A stretch of DNA of 64,000 bases from Opitutaceae bacterium (GTDB taxonomy: Bacteria > Verrucomicrobiota > Verrucomicrobiia > Opitutales > Opitutaceae): assembly GCA_028284385.1 (NCBI GenBank), contig JANQRT010000068.1, positions 299,727 to 363,726 on the forward strand, in the 5' to 3' direction. The notes beneath the pieces are model-generated. The model did no database searches. It saw nothing but the letters and a program-made list of their open reading frames with translations, and was not told the origin of the DNA. A program made the translations under genes and the position numbers. Shown in pieces: positions 42,808-51,063 of this stretch. The stretch's first letter is position 1. Each line of letters starts with the position of its first letter.

Positions 42808-44172
42808 ATGATTCCTACGTTGCTAATTGTGGACGATGAAAAGCACACCCGGGATGGGCTTCAGCAAATGCTCGAGGATCAGTACGACGTGTATCTCGCG
42901 GAGAGCGCGGATCAGGCGTTTAATTTGATGGAATCGGAAACCTTTGACCTGGTCCTGACCGATCTTCGGATGCCGGGGAAATCTGGACTGAAGGTCATCG
43001 ACAAAGCTCTCTCGCTTCCCAATAGCCCGCCCGTCTTGATGATGACTGCCTATGGCAATGTGCCCTCGGCTGTTGAGGCCATGAAAAGAGGGGCCTACGA
43101 TTTCCTGACTAAGCCAGTCAATCTTGAGAAGCTCGAAATCCTCATCAAACGGGCTTTGGACTCCAAAAATCTCGAAACGGAGGTTAAGCAGCTCCACGAG
43201 CGTCTGGACAAGAAGTTCAGTTTTGAAGGTATTATCGGGAATTCGAGCGAGCTGAAGAAGGTTATCGAAAGGGTAAAGCTAGTGGCGCCTTCTAAAGCCA
43301 GCGTTCTGATAGAGGGCGAAACCGGGACCGGAAAGGAGCTCATTGCCCAGGCGATTCATCAAAACAGCAATCGTCCAGAGGGGCCTTTCATTGCGGTTCA
43401 TTGCGCCGCTTTGCCTACCAATCTTCTTGAAAGCGAACTATTTGGCCACGAGCGAGGAGCGTTTACCGGAGCTACCGAGAGGCGGATCGGACGTTTCGAA
43501 ATGGCCGATCAAGGAACGCTCTTTCTCGATGAAATCGGCGAGATCAGCTTGTCCACTCAAGTAAAGCTGCTGCGTTTTCTTGAGCAAAAGTCTTTCGAGA
43601 GGATTGGTAGTTCAAAGTCGATAACCGTCGATACGCGGCTGATCGCCGCGACCAATCGAAATTTAGCCGAGATGGTCAAGGAGGGGGAATTTCGCGAGGA
43701 TCTCTACTTCCGTCTGAACGTGGTCCAGATCGAGATGCCATCTCTAAGAGAAAGGACCGAAGATCTTCCTTTGCTTCTTAATAGCTTCCTTGACGAGTTT
43801 TCCGATGAAAACGGCGTCGAGGCTCCGACCTTGGAGCCGGGAGCGATGCAATGCCTGCGTCGATACAGTTGGCCAGGCAACATCCGGGAGCTTCGGAACT
43901 TCGCAGAAAACGCTGTCGTATTGCACAGGGGAGGAAAGATCCATGATTACGATCTGGAATCGAAGTTTCGTGGCGAAACGCCAGCCCTGGATGGTTCGAA
44001 TCGAGTGATCTCTCCTCTTGATAAGGAGGAAAACGAAAAGCGACTGCTGCGCGAAGCCTTGAGCGACGCCAAGGGAAACCGCACCAAGGCGGCAAAGCTT
44101 CTGGGTATCAGTCGACGAACCTTGCATCGAAAACTTCAGCAGTGGCCTGAGCTGGACGTTAAAGATAGGTAG
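42808..44172 (+). CDS. NtrC-family sigma-54-dependent response regulator
   Basis: The 454-residue protein has a receiver domain (1-120, phospho-Asp 52 in LVLTDLRMPGKSG), a sigma-54 interaction AAA+ domain (about 140-365) with Walker A GETGTGKE, the GAFTGA loop at 217-222 that contacts sigma-54, and Walker B LFLDEIGE, and a C-terminal Fis-type helix-turn-helix (KGNRTKAAKLLGISRRTLHRKL). It activates transcription from sigma-54 promoters when phosphorylated. The preceding kinase is its obvious partner. Targets are not visible here; a tRNA gene follows directly. Confidence 0.95.
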   Translation: MIPTLLIVDDEKHTRDGLQQMLEDQYDVYLAESADQAFNLMESETFDLVLTDLRMPGKSGLKVIDKALSLPNSPPVLMMTAYGNVPSAVEAMKRGAYDFLTKPVNLEKLEILIKRALDSKNLETEVKQLHERLDKKFSFEGIIGNSSELKKVIERVKLVAPSKASVLIEGETGTGKELIAQAIHQNSNRPEGPFIAVHCAALPTNLLESELFGHERGAFTGATERRIGRFEMADQGTLFLDEIGEISLSTQVKLLRFLEQKSFERIGSSKSITVDTRLIAATNRNLAEMVKEGEFREDLYFRLNVVQIEMPSLRERTEDLPLLLNSFLDEFSDENGVEAPTLEPGAMQCLRRYSWPGNIRELRNFAENAVVLHRGGKIHDYDLESKFRGETPALDGSNRVISPLDKEENEKRLLREALSDAKGNRTKAAKLLGISRRTLHRKLQQWPELDVKDR

Positions 44173-44194
44173 CAAATGTCGAGGCAATTTTCTA

Positions 44195-44223
44195 TTGACT
44201 TAAAACGTCAGAGATGAAGATTA
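44195..44223 (+). promoter_or_regulatory. Candidate promoter of tRNA-Gly
   Basis: TTGACT at 44195-44200 and AGATTA at 44218-44223, 17 bases apart, put a transcription start about 10 bases before the tRNA. The -35 is strong; the -10 is weak. It begins just after the regulator's stop, so the tRNA can be transcribed on its own. Confidence 0.45.
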
Positions 44224-44239
44224 CCGCCTCTCTTTTGAC

Positions 44240-44315
<76 letters not shown>

Positions 44316-44497
44316 ACCTTCGCTCGAGCGGATGCGAGAAGAAGGTTGCTGCGACGAAGCTTGTTAAAGCGTAGTCGAGTTGATGAAAATCCTCAAGCTC
44401 GAGCTATGGCTCAACGCGCTTCATCAGAACTAAAGCTAGCTCAATATCTATTTATTCCTAGCTTGCCGCTCCCGCTAAGACTGCCACTTTCGTTGGC

Positions 44498-45175
44498 GTG
44501 AAAGCTTCCGACTTTTTTTCGTATCCAGAAAGTATGCCTTTTGCGGATTGCTTTGATCCGGATGCTGCGCCTTGGGAATGGATCAAGCGAATCAAAGGGG
44601 CTTTGGAAGAACTGGAGTATTCGGAGGTGCCTCACGAGTTGCCTGCCGGCGTCCATATAGAAGGAAAGGTTGTGCTGCATGAGTCGGTTAAGCTGCCTGC
44701 CTTTTGCTCCATCACAGGACCTTGCTGGATCGGCGAAAATGTCGAGATTCGTCCAGGAGCTTACATTCGCGGCAATCTGATTGCCGGCCCCAATTGCGTC
44801 CTTGGCAATTCGTGCGAATTCAAAAACTGCCTGTTAATGGAAAAGGTTCAAGTGCCGCATTTTTCCTATGTTGGCGATTCCGTTCTGGGAAGCGGAGTCC
44901 ATCTCGGAGCGGGCACCATTCTCTCCAACCTTCGCCTTGATCAGAGTTCGGTTAAGATTAAAAGTGGTGACGAATTAGTGGATACAGAGATGCGAAAGCT
45001 GGGAGCCATCATGGGCGAGAAGTCGGAGACGGGTTCCAACGCGGCTCTGATGCCAGGCTCGGTCATTGGGAAACGCTCGCTGATAGGTCCCGTTTCCTGT
45101 TTCAAGGGTTTTTTGTCGGCGGATAGCATCTATATGGAAAAGGCCGAGAATCGGATCTTTCCGAGAAGAGATTGA
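44498..45175 (+). CDS. Left-handed beta-helix (hexapeptide repeat) transferase-like protein
   Basis: The 225-residue protein has an N-terminal helical part (PWEWIKRIKGALEELEY) and a hexapeptide-repeat beta-helix from about residue 55 (IEGKVVLHESVKLP, CWIGENVEIRPGAYIRGNLIAGPNCVLGN, GSGVHLGAGTILSNL, LGAIMGEKSETGSNAALMPGSVIG). This resembles the acetyltransferase half of GlmU-type enzymes without the uridyltransferase domain. The start is GTG at 44498; an ATG at 44534 is the alternative. It could acetylate a sugar nucleotide, but no catalytic His pair is certain. It stands between the tRNA and trpS. Confidence 0.8.
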   Translation: MKASDFFSYPESMPFADCFDPDAAPWEWIKRIKGALEELEYSEVPHELPAGVHIEGKVVLHESVKLPAFCSITGPCWIGENVEIRPGAYIRGNLIAGPNCVLGNSCEFKNCLLMEKVQVPHFSYVGDSVLGSGVHLGAGTILSNLRLDQSSVKIKSGDELVDTEMRKLGAIMGEKSETGSNAALMPGSVIGKRSLIGPVSCFKGFLSADSIYMEKAENRIFPRRD

Positions 45176-45256
45176 TCGTGAACAGATTGCTTGAATTTAT
45201 CGATTAAGAACTCTACAGAATCGCCCCTCGTGGAGCAAAATTCCTAGCGAACTAAA

Positions 45257-46222
45257 ATGCGTATTTTATCTGGTATCCAGCCTTCGGGCCCACTGCACAT
45301 TGGCAACTACTTTGGCATGATGAAGCCATCCATCCAACTGCAAGAGCAGGGAGAGGCCTTTTATTTCATAGCCAACTATCACTCGATGACGTCGATTTTC
45401 GATGCGAATACGCGCCGCGAGTATTCGGAACGGAACGCTCTCGATTTTCTAGCTTGCGGGTTGGATCCGGAGAAAGCGGTTCTTTTCATGCAATCGGATG
45501 TTCCAGAACACGTAGAGCTTTCTTGGATACTGTCTTCCATTTGTCCAATGGGTCTTTTGGAGCGCTGCCACAGCTACAAGGACAAGATAGCGAAGGGCAT
45601 TTCTCCTAATCACGGGCTCTTCGCCTATCCCGTTCTCATGGCGGCGGACATTCTTATCTACGACTCTGATGTGGTCCCGGTGGGCCAGGACCAGAAACAG
45701 CATCTCGAAGTTACGCGAGATCTGGCCATAAAGTTTAATCAGACCTACGGCGAAACCTTTGTTGTCCCCGAGCCTAGGATACAAGAAGGCATTGCCAGAA
45801 TACCGGGCTTGGACGGAGAGAAGATGAGCGCCAGCTACAATAATACGATTTATATTTTCGGTGACGAAAAGGAAATGCGAAAGCGTGTCATGAGCATTGT
45901 CATGGATAGCCGTTCCCGCGAAGAACCGAAGCCTGATGCCGAGCAAAACAATGCCATTCAGATACTTCGGCATCTGGTTAGCGATGAGGAGTATCAAGAG
46001 GAGCTAGGAAAGCTGAGCGAGGGAGGATACGGCTACGGAGATCTTAAGAAGAAGCTTTTCGAGTGTTACTGGACCTATTTCGAACCTGCTCGCAAACGCC
46101 GAGCGGAGTTGGAGGCCAACCTGGATTATGTTCGAGACATTCTGCGAAAGGGGGCGGAAAAAGCTCGGGAAATCGCTTCAAAAGTCAACAAGCGTGCCCG
46201 AATTGCTTCGGGTTTAGAGTAG
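45257..46222 (+). CDS. trpS: Tryptophan-tRNA ligase
   Basis: The 321-residue enzyme is a class I synthetase with HIGN at residues 14-17 and KMSAS at 189-193. ILSGIQPSGPLHIGNYFG and DILIYDSDVVPVGQDQKQHLEVTRDLA are diagnostic for TrpRS. It charges tRNA-Trp with tryptophan using ATP. Length and motif spacing are normal for bacteria. It lies downstream of the beta-helix gene on the same strand with 81 bases between. The ATG has no strong ribosome binding site, as for several genes in this window. Confidence 0.97.
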   Translation: MRILSGIQPSGPLHIGNYFGMMKPSIQLQEQGEAFYFIANYHSMTSIFDANTRREYSERNALDFLACGLDPEKAVLFMQSDVPEHVELSWILSSICPMGLLERCHSYKDKIAKGISPNHGLFAYPVLMAADILIYDSDVVPVGQDQKQHLEVTRDLAIKFNQTYGETFVVPEPRIQEGIARIPGLDGEKMSASYNNTIYIFGDEKEMRKRVMSIVMDSRSREEPKPDAEQNNAIQILRHLVSDEEYQEELGKLSEGGYGYGDLKKKLFECYWTYFEPARKRRAELEANLDYVRDILRKGAEKAREIASKVNKRARIASGLE

Positions 46223-46477
46223 CCTGATGCCTGTTGCAGAATCTTCATGGCATTATTTCATGGATACAGGGACGTTAGCTGAATTTTACCAGTCTGTTAC
46301 CTTTGACTGTAACTTTTTGAGAATCGCTTCTGAACGCGGAAAAAAGTCGAAAATCGTCAACGGAGCTTTGACATATTTTCAGGGCATACCTACAAGCTGC
46401 CTCTTTATTAACGATTTATGAAGAGAATGTCCTCATTCTCAACTGTTTGGATAGCTAGTTAGCGTTGTTTGGAGAAT

Positions 46478-47596
46478 ATGTCATTAGGGCAGAAGATAAG
46501 TGTAATGGTGGTCGACGATTCAGCCACCGCTCGGCGAATATTGACTGACATTATCAACAGAAGTCCGGAAATGCGCGTCGTCTCTGCTGTATCCGATCCT
46601 TACGAAGCGGTAGCTGAGCTTAAAAAAGCGACCCCTCATGTGATGGTGCTGGATGTTCAGATGCCTCGTATGGATGGCATCACCTTTCTTAAGAAGCTGA
46701 TGAAGCAGCATCCCATGCCAGTCGTCATGTGCTCAAGCTTCACGGAGCGAGGTTCCTCCATATCCCTACAATGCTTGGAAAATGGAGCGGTCGACATTAT
46801 AGCGAAACCTAAGGTCGCCACCAAAAAAGACATGGATGAGCTGGAAACGCGTATCCATGACACGCTCCACTCTGCTGCTTTTGCTCGGTACCGTAGTCGC
46901 GATGGCGGCAAGCTTTCTCCTGCCAGCAAGCCTCGACCCAATACGACCGTTAAGCCCCAGGCCAAACTTACGGCTGACGAAATTCTTCTCCCTCCAAGCG
47001 CCATCTCGATAAAAAATATTCCAACGACAGCTGACAAGCTGATCGCCGTGGGGGCCTCGACAGGCGGCACTGACGCCATACGGGTCTTTCTACAAAAAAT
47101 GCCGACTGATTGTCCTGGGATCGTCATGGTACAACACATGCCGGAGCATTTTACCTCTTCTTTTGCGAATCGTCTCAATGAGACTTGCGCGATCACCGTT
47201 CGAGAGGCCAAGAATGGCGATAAGGTGGAAAAGGGCGTAGCCTTGCTGGCCCCAGGCAGTCATCATCTAATTCTCAAGCGCTCTGGAGGCCGCTACTTTG
47301 TCGAAATCAAAGAGGGTCCTCTGGTAAGCAGGCACAGACCCTCGGTGGATGTACTCTTCCGTTCGGCTGCATCGTGCGCGGGCAAGAACGCGGTAGGCGT
47401 TATCCTGACCGGAATGGGCGATGATGGGGCGACTGGCATGAAAGAGATGAGAGAGTCCGGCTCTTACAATTTCGCGCAAAGCGAGGAAACCTGTGTAGTA
47501 TTCGGCATGCCCAGTGAAGCGATCCGAGCGGGAGCGGTTCATGAAACGCTTCACTTGGAAAAGATTGCCGACGCCTGTTTGCGAAAAATCAAATAA
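46478..47596 (+). CDS. cheB: CheB chemotaxis response regulator, methylesterase
   Basis: The 372-residue protein combines a receiver domain (1-120, phospho-Asp 59 in MVLDVQMPRMDG) with a C-terminal CheB methylesterase. The catalytic Ser is in GASTGGTDAI, the His in VQHMPEHFTSSFANRL, and the Asp in ILTGMGDDGATGMKEM. It removes methyl groups from, or deamidates, chemoreceptor glutamates. An in-frame TTG 9 bases earlier is less likely than the ATG. No CheR or receptors are adjacent, so the rest of the chemotaxis set must lie elsewhere; cheX at 14.7 kb belongs to the same system. Confidence 0.96.
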   Translation: MSLGQKISVMVVDDSATARRILTDIINRSPEMRVVSAVSDPYEAVAELKKATPHVMVLDVQMPRMDGITFLKKLMKQHPMPVVMCSSFTERGSSISLQCLENGAVDIIAKPKVATKKDMDELETRIHDTLHSAAFARYRSRDGGKLSPASKPRPNTTVKPQAKLTADEILLPPSAISIKNIPTTADKLIAVGASTGGTDAIRVFLQKMPTDCPGIVMVQHMPEHFTSSFANRLNETCAITVREAKNGDKVEKGVALLAPGSHHLILKRSGGRYFVEIKEGPLVSRHRPSVDVLFRSAASCAGKNAVGVILTGMGDDGATGMKEMRESGSYNFAQSEETCVVFGMPSEAIRAGAVHETLHLEKIADACLRKIK

Positions 47597-47725
47597 CACG
47601 ATTTCCAGTTAGCCTGAATCTGCGTCTGAAGAATAGCGCGTATCAGCTTTGAAGGCTTCTAAACTTGTCGGCCGTCCAAAAGTCGATAGGTTCGTGACTT
47701 TAAGGAATTCACTGGCTAATCAACT

Positions 47726-50407
47726 ATGGACCAAGGCATGGCTTTTTCAGCAAGAGCGGTAGCGAGAACATTTTTTCTGTTTGCAGCCTTAATTGCTCTT
47801 CCCTTTTCGCTGTCTGGAAAAGGCCTGAACTATAAGCTCGCTCCGGAAGAGCTTTACGCCTCGGCTTTGGAATACCTCTACGGCAACGACGTGGATCTCA
47901 ATCCTCGTAAAGCTTCGTCACTACTAAAGAAGGCGGCGGCCCAAAATCACGCCCGTGCTCAGAACCTCTTGGCTCTATTGTATTTGGAAGGCCAGGGAGT
48001 TCGAAAAAGCATGCGCCAGAGCGCCTATTGGTTTCAGCAGTCGGCCGAAAACAACTATCCCCCCGCGATGTACAATCTAGGCTATGCCTACATTACGGGG
48101 CGGGGCGTGTCTCGCGATTATCAATTGGCCCACGAGTGGCTTATGCGGGTGGTTTCCCCGGAAAAGCCGCTTGCGGTCAGTCCCGAAGATTTCGCCTTCT
48201 TTAAGGAAATCGTGGCTTCCTCCCAATATCAAATTGGTCTCATGCACGCTACTGGAGTTCATGTTGAGAGAGATCTGACGACGGCTGCGGCTTGGATTGA
48301 AAAGGCGGCTGACGAAGGAAACTATCAGGCTAGTCTTTACATGGCTAGCGCCTTTGCTCGTGGCGAAGGAGTATCGCGTGATATCGAACGCTCCAACCAC
48401 TATCTGCAAATGATGTCGTTGGGAGCTCAGAATTCGTTTCGCATGATGCTCTCCCGCTACTATTTCCAAGACGTTGAAGGGGCATTCAATAATGAGTTGA
48501 ATCACTTGGCGGAGTCGTTCGACGAGGAGATGCAGGCCGAAATAATCGAAAAGCAGATCGAGATCGCGCTCGGCTTTCTGAACGCCGAAAATCCCGACCG
48601 CAATCCTTCCGAAGCGATCAAATGGCTTCGTTTGGCTTCGGGTGGCGGCAGTAACGAGGCCAAACATCTTTTGGCCAATTTACTCTACAGGGGAATCGGA
48701 ACCAGTCGCGATTTGTCGGAAGCGTATCGGAATTATGCTGACGCTTCGGAAGGCAGTCCGATAGCAGCTTACAATCGCGCGGTCCTGATCAAGCTTGGCG
48801 AGGCTCCTTCCGATGCTGATGACTATGAAAATTGGCTATCCGTCGCTGCCAAAGGAGGCCTGTACGTCGCCCTCCAAGGGCAAGACGACCCTTCGAAGCT
48901 GCAGCAGATGAATTACGATGAAATTCTGCAGGCTTGTATCCAGGCTGCGGATGCGGGTGATCCTAAAGCGGAATATTGTCTGGCGATTCGCCACATGCTG
49001 GGTCGCGGGGTTGAGAAGAATGTGGACGAGGCCAGAAGGCTTTACGAGAGTTCGGCTAGAAAAGGCTACGCTGACGGGCAGCATGGAATAGGGGCCATGT
49101 ATTATTTGGGGTATGGGATGAAGAAGGATTTGGACCTTGCCCGGAAGTGGTTTGAAAAGGCGGGTGAACAGAATCATGCCGAAGCCTTGTTCCGTTTGGG
49201 ATTGATGTACGAATCTGGTACTGGCGTTGACGTGAATATGTATCAATCCTTCAACTACTACAGCAAAGCTGCTGAACTTGGTCATGTCTCCGCTCAAAAC
49301 AATCTGGGTGTGATGCTCTGGAGCGAGAAGGGCCCTTATCAGAATAAGAAGAAAGGTATCCACTATTTGAGGATGGCGGCGGATAAAGGAGATCAAGTCG
49401 CCCTGTACAACCTGGCCATCGAGATGTTGAAGGGAAAGCGGCTGGATCATGATCCTGAAGAGTCGCTTAACATGCTCATGGAGTCGGCCGAAAAGGGCTA
49501 TGCCAATGCTCAGCTCACTTTGGCTAAGCTTTTCGATTTAGGGCACTATGTTGAAGAGGATGCCTCGGAGGCTGCCGTTTGGTATGAGAAAGCGGCGGAA
49601 CAGGGGATTTATGAGGCGCAGATGAAAATCGCCGCCATCTACAAGACTGGCGAAGGCGTTCCTAGAAGTCGAACGAAGGCCCTTATTTGGTATGGCCAGG
49701 CCAGCCAGCTCGCCTCGTTCGAGGCTATGTGCGAAGTAGCGAAACTGCATAAGGAACTTAACTGGTCTGGTTCGGATCCTGCCCGAGCGAAGGACCAGTT
49801 TGCCGCTCTGATTAAAGATGGTTACGCCCCGGCCTACCTCGAGCTTGCCGAGATGTATGAGTCCGGAATCGGGATGAAAGCCAACCCTAGGAAAGCCATG
49901 CGGCTTTATAAGAGCTGCGCGAAAATAAAGGGCTTCACTTTCGCCGCTGCCGTTACGGACTCCATGTATCATCTTGGACGTTGCCTCCATGAAGGAGTGG
50001 GAGGAAAAGCGGATGTCGAAAAAGCTTTTTCCTGGTACTCCCAAGCTGCGGAAAGAGGGCACTCGCAAGCTCAATACGAGATCGCCTTGATGTATCTGAA
50101 GGGGACGGGAATTGGAAGTAACCTATCCGAGGCCATGAAATGGATGCGTTTCTCAGCTGAAAACAAGAACGTTGGGGCCTTGGAATTTTTGGGAATGGCT
50201 TATGTCAAAGGACAAGCTGGGGCGCCTGAGCGAGATGAAGCGATTGCCTATCTGAAACTCGCCCTCGAGCTTGGCAGCGTTTCAGCTCAGCAGGCTTTGC
50301 GGAAACTGGGCGTGGAAATCGAGAAGACTAGTCCAACCGCCCCAGGCGAAAAGAATGACTTTCGCAATGAAGAAGTCGCCGGGATGAGCGACTTGGTCGT
50401 TTCTTAG
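47726..50407 (+). CDS. Very long secreted Sel1-repeat protein
   Basis: The 893-residue protein has a signal-like N-terminus (TFFLFAALIALPFSLSG) and then roughly twenty Sel1/TPR-like repeats of about 36 residues covering nearly all of it. Typical units read AQNLLALLYLEGQGV, AMYNLGYAYITGRGV and AQYEIALMYLKGTGI. Sel1 repeats form solenoids that bind other proteins, often in signalling or envelope complexes. The C-terminal 40 residues are charged and non-repetitive. The ECF sigma factor and VWA gene follow on the same strand, but 119 bases separate them. The partner is unknown. Confidence 0.93.
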   Translation: MDQGMAFSARAVARTFFLFAALIALPFSLSGKGLNYKLAPEELYASALEYLYGNDVDLNPRKASSLLKKAAAQNHARAQNLLALLYLEGQGVRKSMRQSAYWFQQSAENNYPPAMYNLGYAYITGRGVSRDYQLAHEWLMRVVSPEKPLAVSPEDFAFFKEIVASSQYQIGLMHATGVHVERDLTTAAAWIEKAADEGNYQASLYMASAFARGEGVSRDIERSNHYLQMMSLGAQNSFRMMLSRYYFQDVEGAFNNELNHLAESFDEEMQAEIIEKQIEIALGFLNAENPDRNPSEAIKWLRLASGGGSNEAKHLLANLLYRGIGTSRDLSEAYRNYADASEGSPIAAYNRAVLIKLGEAPSDADDYENWLSVAAKGGLYVALQGQDDPSKLQQMNYDEILQACIQAADAGDPKAEYCLAIRHMLGRGVEKNVDEARRLYESSARKGYADGQHGIGAMYYLGYGMKKDLDLARKWFEKAGEQNHAEALFRLGLMYESGTGVDVNMYQSFNYYSKAAELGHVSAQNNLGVMLWSEKGPYQNKKKGIHYLRMAADKGDQVALYNLAIEMLKGKRLDHDPEESLNMLMESAEKGYANAQLTLAKLFDLGHYVEEDASEAAVWYEKAAEQGIYEAQMKIAAIYKTGEGVPRSRTKALIWYGQASQLASFEAMCEVAKLHKELNWSGSDPARAKDQFAALIKDGYAPAYLELAEMYESGIGMKANPRKAMRLYKSCAKIKGFTFAAAVTDSMYHLGRCLHEGVGGKADVEKAFSWYSQAAERGHSQAQYEIALMYLKGTGIGSNLSEAMKWMRFSAENKNVGALEFLGMAYVKGQAGAPERDEAIAYLKLALELGSVSAQQALRKLGVEIEKTSPTAPGEKNDFRNEEVAGMSDLVVS

Positions 50408-50526
50408 AGCCTATCTTGTTTCGCTAACTCTCCTTTCTCCTCGGGATGATCTTTTTTCTAAGAAATCCCAAGCCAGTCGCGTCATCTCTTTTGAACATGG
50501 TTAAAAATAACGTTTTCCAGAGTTGA

Positions 50527-51063
50527 ATGCGTATGGTTTCGAAGGGTTCGAAAGAGTTTGAATGGGATTGGGCGCGCGAGGTCATCGAACTTCATCAGTC
50601 GTCGCTAATACGTTACGCGACTAGCATTTTGAAGGATGGGGAGAGAGCGAAAGACGTCGTTCAGGAGACCTTTATCAAGCTTTGTCGAAGCGATCGGAGT
50701 CAGGTTGAGGAGCATTTAGTGCCTTGGCTGTTTCGGGTGACGCGTAATCAGGCTTTGGATGTGTTGAGGAAGGAAAAGCGAATGAGTCGTTATGAACAGC
50801 CTGAGGTGGTTGAAAGCCTGGCGGATGTGAGTGTGGATACCATCAGGGATAGAGAGAAGAGAGAGGCGATCGATACGCTTCTTCAGCTGGTTCGGGCATT
50901 GCCCGGCAAGCAACGCGAGGTGGTCCTGCTGAAGTTTCAGCAGGACCTCTCCTACAAGGAAATTAGCGAAGTCACGGGAATGACGGTGAGCAATGTGGGC
51001 TATGTCCTGCACCATGCTCTTAAGAAATTAAAGCAACGATGGAAGATGGTGGAGGCCGCATGA
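50527..51063 (+). CDS. ECF-type RNA polymerase sigma factor
   Basis: The 178-residue protein has sigma-70 region 2 (LIRYATSILKDGERAKDVVQETFIKLCR, with VTRNQALDVLRKEKR) and region 4 (LPGKQREVVLLKFQQDLSYKEISEVTG, VGYVLHHALKKLKQRW) and lacks regions 1 and 3, so it is an extracytoplasmic-function sigma factor. The downstream VWA protein overlaps its stop codon (ATGA) and has an N-terminal cytoplasmic part and one TM helix, as an anti-sigma would. Release of the sigma factor is therefore probably controlled from the envelope. Confidence 0.93.
   Translation: MRMVSKGSKEFEWDWAREVIELHQSSLIRYATSILKDGERAKDVVQETFIKLCRSDRSQVEEHLVPWLFRVTRNQALDVLRKEKRMSRYEQPEVVESLADVSVDTIRDREKREAIDTLLQLVRALPGKQREVVLLKFQQDLSYKEISEVTGMTVSNVGYVLHHALKKLKQRWKMVEAA

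Noticed and set aside
44316..44497. Second tRNA or small RNA after tRNA-Gly
   Set aside because: The spacer has a weak AACCTTC/GAAGGTT inverted repeat and CTCGAG runs, but no cloverleaf or T-run terminator.
46227..46421. 64-residue open frame after trpS
   Set aside because: Starts 4 bases after the trpS stop but has mixed composition, no domain, no ribosome binding site and no repeat pattern; probably chance.
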